A stretch of 64,000 bases of DNA from Capra hircus. Taxonomy: Eukaryota > Chordata > Mammalia > Artiodactyla > Bovidae. The notes under the pieces were generated by a model. The model saw nothing but the letters and a program-made list of their open reading frames with translations. It did no database searches and was not told the DNA's origin. Both the position numbers and the translations under genes were made by a program. The stretch's first letter is position 1; the number at the start of each line of letters is the position of its first letter. This document shows positions 59,106-64,000 of this stretch, one piece after another. The stretch is from contig NC_030823.1 of assembly GCF_001704415.2 (NCBI RefSeq), forward strand, positions 70,866,458 to 70,930,457, read 5' to 3'.

Positions 59106-61148
59106 CCTTTCACTTTTAACCTCTTCCTCCCCACCTGAAAGTTATCTGCCTCTATCGTGGATAATGGACAACTATTTGCAGCTGATTTTGATAATGATGG
59201 CAGTGTTTCCATGATTCCACCTCATCACTAATACTCAAAAACTAGAGTTTTAAAAGTGTAGTTGAAGAATTCAAAATGAAAAGTTAAAAGAAGAGCACTG
59301 AAGTACTCCTCAGCTGAATAGAGAACAAAAATGTTGCCCAGTTGCGTTTCACTGTGGGCTTATATTTGTGGAGGCGTCATGGGCTGGTGCTCTATTGTGA
59401 CATAAAGTATATTGGTTAATACTTTTAATTGCCTCCCACTGCCTTTATCTCTCCCATTAAAGAACAAGTGCATCATGGAAAAAGTTCTAAAAATAGAGCC
59501 TGCCTGGTTTATGGAGAAGGGTGTTTATGACGGGAATTAAGCACGTGTTTAGCTCACATGTCTTAAGCCCCGAATCAGGCTTTCTTCTGTGGCCGGGGCC
59601 TCGCTAGCATCCAGCGTGCCCTGTTTATTGGAATACACTTTTTCTGGTGGGAACAGACTCTGTCCTCACTCTGTGGTTGCAAAAAACCCATGTTGTTTCT
59701 AAGCAGGGCATGTTTTTGGAGCTGTACTTGGGGAAAGGGAAAGAGATGCAGGTATAGGTGCTGAGGGCGGGGTTGTGCCTGGAATAAGGGGTTTAAGGAA
59801 AGCAGGATTTCACTTCACTCACAGTGGGAGGGTTTCTGAGGCAGCTGTGAGGGATGAGGGTGATGGTGGAGTTCGTGGAGCAGGCTCTGTCTGTGGCCTT
59901 GATCAATAAATGAAGCCAGTTTGGAAGGTAAAGTGGTGAGCTCCCCAGGGCTTCCCTGAAAGAGGAACTTCTCGTTCTCTGTGTTTGACTCTGGTTTCTT
60001 CTGCCGTCATCCAGGGAGATGACGCTGACCTCCCCCGTGAGATGGTGGGCTTGAGGTGGCTGGCTGCTCTGACTCTTGCTCGGGTTCCTACTGGCTATGT
60101 TGGATTGGCCCAGTGTTCGGGGCTCCCAGGGAGACTTTGCACGCTGCTGTGTCCTGTGCTGCTCCCTGGTTCAAACCCACACCCCCTCCTTCCTGGAGTT
60201 CTTCAGCATCGTGTAGCAGGCCTCCCCGTGCTTCTAGACTTGCCTCTTCTGATCCTTCTTCCCCGCTGAGGCCCGATTATCCTCGCAGAGAGCAGTTTGG
60301 TTATGCACCTCCTTTACGTAAAGTTCTTACCGTTGCATAAACAGCACATCAAAGCTTGACCCCTCCCTTATATTTAGCTTAATTTCTCAATATTACCCTC
60401 TCTATATCCCCTCTCCTTCCCACCCCTGCCACCACCACACGAGAATAGCCATGACAGAAAGCAAAGACTTCCTCTGCCTCAGCACAGCAGGCTTCTCCCA
60501 CACTGATCTCTTACACCACTTCCGTTACCTGTCTCAGCTTGTACACACAGCCTGCTGGAAACGTCCAGAATTTTGTCTGTCTGGAAATGGGGATAGTTAC
60601 CTTGCCTCCAAGCTTTTCTGATGACTGAAGTCAAGTTGCTGTCTCTTTTCCTCTTAAGGTTCTTCTATCCATTGAGTCTCTTACGACGTTAAGTATTGTA
60701 TTTTCACAGTTTGTTTGCACATCTCTTTTCTGCTCTAAACTATGGAATCTTTGGATATTTGTGGGTAACTTCTGATGTCCAAGAGTCCATGGCTCTTTTT
60801 ATTAGAATAGGTCCATAGCATTGATGGGGTCTCCGAAGCTATTTTGTCCTTTTTTCTCCCAAATAAATTAATTTTATCTGTCTACTTTTCTTTTCAGGCC
60901 ATATTAGTTTTGCCCTTCTTGGTCCCCAATCTTTGAGGAAGTCCAAGCCTTTAGGTAAAAAGGATGTACTGTAGGAGATGAGCCTTCCTGATTCTCACTG
61001 AGAATCTCCTGAACCAATCCTTTCTTTCTTTATACAAAAATACTAGTGTTTGAATACTACTTAACTCTTTGCAAGAATAATTTACATATGCATACACACA
61101 TTTATACCTATAATCTTATCTGCCCTTCACAATATCTGCCTGGTATTG

Positions 61149-61353
61149 AGCTTCCCAGGTGGGTATAGTGGAAAAGAACCTGCCCGCCAATGCAGGAGAT
61201 GTAGGAGACATAGGTTCAATCCCTGCGTCAGGAAGATCTGGAGGAGGGCATGGCAACCCACTCCAGTATTCTTGCCCAGAGAATCCAATGGACAGAGGGC
61301 CACGGTCCATAGGGTCACAAACAGTCAGACATGATTGAAGCAACTTAGCACAC
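61149..61353 (+). repeat. Bov-tA SINE
   Basis: GAGCTTCCCAGGTGGGTATA head, AGGTTCAATCCCTGCGTCAG, and Bov-A body with a small deletion, ending CAACTTAGCACACATGCAC. Confidence 0.92.
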
Positions 61354-61369
61354 ATGCACAAACATAAGT

Positions 61370-61436
61370 AGTGTTAACTTCATTTTTCAGGTGGGGAAAC
61401 TGAGGCATGGAGACTTTGCCTTGCTCAAGGTTGATC
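61370..61436 (-). repeat. MIR remnant
   Basis: TTTCAGGTGGGGAAACTGAG and TTGCTCAAGGTTGATCAGCT match the antisense MIR core. It is cut by the L1 that follows, and TCAAGACTGGAATCAGCTG at about 61808 may be its continuation. Confidence 0.65.
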
Positions 61437-61441
61437 AGCTG

Positions 61442-61790
61442 TACCACTTATATGTGCAATCTAAAATAGAACACAAACAAACTTCTCTACCAAACAGAAA
61501 CAGACCCACAGACACAGAGAATAGACGTGTGGGTGCCAAGGAGGAGGAGGGTGAGGGAAGGGAGAATTAGGAGTTTGGGGTCAGCAAACTATTATATATA
61601 GGGTGGATACTCAACAAGGTCCTGCCATATAGCATAGGGAACTATATTCAATATCTGATGATAAACCGTAATGGAAAATAATATGAAAAATTATATATAT
61701 ATATATAACAGACTCACTTTGCTATACAGCAGAAATTAGCACAACATTGTAAATCAACTACACATCAATAAAGTAAATTTTTTAAACAGG
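61442..61790 (+). repeat. L1 3' end, sense
   Basis: TTATATGTGCAATCTAAAAT, ACAGACCCACAGACACAGAG, CATAGGGAACTATATTCAAT and ATCAATAAAGTAAATTTTTT are sense artiodactyl L1 3' sequence with A/T-rich end. Flanks GATCAGCTGT and GATCAACTGT may be the target duplication with one change. Confidence 0.85.
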
Positions 61791-63117
61791 CTGATCAACT
61801 GTGAAATCAAGACTGGAATCAGCTGAGTTCAGCCTGCTAGAACCGTATCTTGGTTGACTTACTGTTTGCCGCCCTGTCCCTAACGGTTTCCCCAGTCTAC
61901 TGTCTAACGTCCTCCCTTCTCACCACCCCCAACTTCACACACAGTTCCATGTGTACACGTCTGTGATTCATGTTTTTTAATCAGTGCTTTGGTTGTGTGG
62001 TTCCATTCCAGGTCTGCTCTTGAGCTCCATGCCTACATCTCTTTCAGCTGGTTTGGGACATTCCTAAAGTGCGATGTCATGCTGTGGTTTAGACTGTTGC
62101 TGTCCAGTGTTGTGACTGTGTGTGACTGTGGAGCAGCTGGGATGTGGTTCATCTGAACTGAGAGGTGTATTATACTTATTGTATTTAAATCACTATGAGA
62201 AAAGGAATGTAAAATATCTCACTGATAATCTCCTATATGGGTAGTGGTAGAAGGGAGTTGGAAAATGGTGAATGGATCCCGAGTCACAGGTATTTGGTGG
62301 TAGAAGCAACAGAACTCCCTGGTGGTTTAGTTCTGGAGTTTTCTTGAAAGCCTATGTCAGCTCCATACCTTGAGGTACCACAGCGGGAGAGAGTGGCATT
62401 AAGAAAGCCAAGCAAGCAGAGTGTTTCAAGAAGGAAGAGGCGTGAACATCTGTAAACAGCTCCTGAGAGCATGAGTTAGATCAGGATGGAAGCATCCATT
62501 GGATTTAGCACCACTGAGATTGTTGGTGACCTTGACAATACCTATTTGATTAGAGAGTGGAGGCAGTGGTCAGATTGGGATGTGCTGAAGGTGATTGGAG
62601 GGGAGAATGTGGAGACGTTGTGTTTGGATTATTCTTTAAAAAAGTCTGGCTATAAAGGGGAGCAGCAAAAGGAATTGAGCAAGAAAAGGGAGTTGATTGA
62701 TGTTTAAAGATGCTGATGAAATGATCCTGTGTCCAAGGAAAGGTTTACGGGAACAAAATGAGGGGAATCATGGGGGTTGTAAAGAACTTGAGGAGGGGGA
62801 GCAGGATGAGATTCAAAACACATGAGAGAAATAGACCTTTGATAGAAAGAAGGCACTTCCTCTGTTGAAACAGAAAGGAGGCAGGTGGGTAAGGATAGAG
62901 ACTGATTTATAGATACATGACCATTGGAAGACTGGTTTTATTATTTTTCTTTCAGTGATTCATTTAGGTAAAAAACATGAGCTAAGAGTGAGGTGAAGCA
63001 GAGAAGCACTTAAGAGCTTCTAGTGAGATGTTACAATCTCTCATCCACATCAGCAAAAAATCACTTTGCATGGTAACATTCATTTGACACTGAAGGGTTT
63101 CAAGGTAAGTATAAACT

Positions 63118-63748
63118 AAGATCATGGCATTCAGGAAATAGATGGGGAAACAGTGAAAACACTTATATTTTTGGGCTCCAAAATTACTGCAGATGGTGAC
63201 TGCAGCCATGAAATTAAAAGACACTTACTCCTTCGAAGGAAAGCTATGACCAACCTAGACAGCATATTAAAAAGCAGAGTCATTACTTTGCCAACAAAGG
63301 TTCATCTCATCAAAGCTATGGTTTTTACAGTAGTCATATATGGATGTGAGAGTTGGACTGTAAAGAAAGCTGAATGCTGAAGAATTGATGCTTTTGAGCT
63401 GTAGTATTGAAGAAGACTCTTGAGAGTCCCTTGGACTGCAAGGAGATCCAACCAGTCCATCCTAAAGGAAATCAGTCCTGAATATTCATTGGAAGGACTG
63501 ATGCTGAAGTTGAAACTTCAATACTTTGGTCACCCGATGTGAAGAATTGACTCATTTGAAAAGACCCTGATGCTGGGAAAGATTGACAGCGGGAGGAGAA
63601 GTGGACAACAGAGGTTGGATGGCATCACCAACTCTATGGACATGAATTTGAGTAAGCTCTGGGAGTTGGTGATGGACAGGAAGGCCTGGTGTGCTGCAGT
63701 CTATGGGGTTTCAAAGAGTCAGACACAACTGAGTGACTGAACTGACTG
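63118..63748 (+). mobile_element. BovB LINE 3' part, sense
   Basis: 5'-truncated BovB starting at AAGATCATGGCATTCAGGAA and reaching the TGAACTGACTG tail. The frame at 63153-63380 reads FLGSKITADGDCSHEIKRH and IYGCESWTVKKAEC before a stop. The palm domain is absent. Confidence 0.93.
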
Positions 63749-64000
63749 TGATGTGGTCCTACTTCTTTCTTAATCTAGCTAGGTGTGGCCTGGGGACTAG
63801 TGGTTACTCTTCAGGAAGATAGACTCTGGCCAATGTGGCTGGTTCAGGACTTTCATTGGAAAGTCCTGGAGAAGGTCCATCATGGGAGGTGGTGCCTTTG
63901 ATGACAGGTGTCTTGTTGCTATCATTCAGAAGTCCTATGGAGAAACAGTAGTTCATGAAGAGTCAGTATGCAACAGAAGAAAAGCATTGAATTAGGAAAC

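Overview
This window is mammalian nuclear DNA from a ruminant, most likely a bovid and probably cattle or a close relative. It carries Bov-A2 and Bov-tA SINEs, BovB (RTE-type) LINEs, bovine-type L1 3' ends and cetartiodactyl CHR-type SINEs, layered over older mammalian MIR, L2, L1 and Tigger/MER copies. Bov-A2, Bov-tA and abundant BovB together indicate Ruminantia. The choice of Bos is inference, because sheep, goat and buffalo share these families.

The only recognised gene is KCNH1 (Kv10.1/EAG1, ether-a-go-go voltage-gated potassium channel) on the + strand. Four internal coding exons are present, at 9767-9890, 14413-14519, 31575-31703 and 43038-43156. They join with matching phases (1/2, 2/1, 1/1, 1/0) and encode residues of about 27-186 of a channel of roughly 990 residues. 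That covers the N-terminal PAS domain after the PAS cap, plus the start of the linker to the first transmembrane helix. Exon 1 lies upstream of the window. The next exon, expected to begin the VLQLGSD segment before S1, is not in the remaining 20.8 kb. All splice sites are canonical AG/GT and no lesion is visible.

Layout: 1-9766 is the 3' part of intron 1. Intron 2 (4.5 kb) carries several SINEs, and its 3' part an L2 remnant. Intron 3 (17.1 kb) holds a 2 kb antisense BovB split by a Bov-tA, two more BovB copies, a Tigger1-like element and a MER5A. Intron 4 (11.3 kb) carries a 2.5 kb antisense L1 with a clear target-site duplication, plus the least repeat-dense stretch, next to exon 4. Intron 5 (>20.8 kb) contains a nested L1/L1/Tigger/SINE complex, a rearranged BovB with an inversion and a 386-bp tandem duplication, and several antisense BovB fragments.

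I found no evidence for an undescribed biological system, RNA gene cluster, CRISPR array or second protein-coding gene. The open reading frames outside the KCNH1 exons are explained by transposon relics or chance. The observations worth a second look are structural: inversions consistent with twin priming, unusually long flanking duplications, a LINE fragment inside a SINE, sense/antisense repeat pairs that could form intronic dsRNA, and a G-quadruplex-type tract about 95 bp upstream of KCNH1 exon 5.
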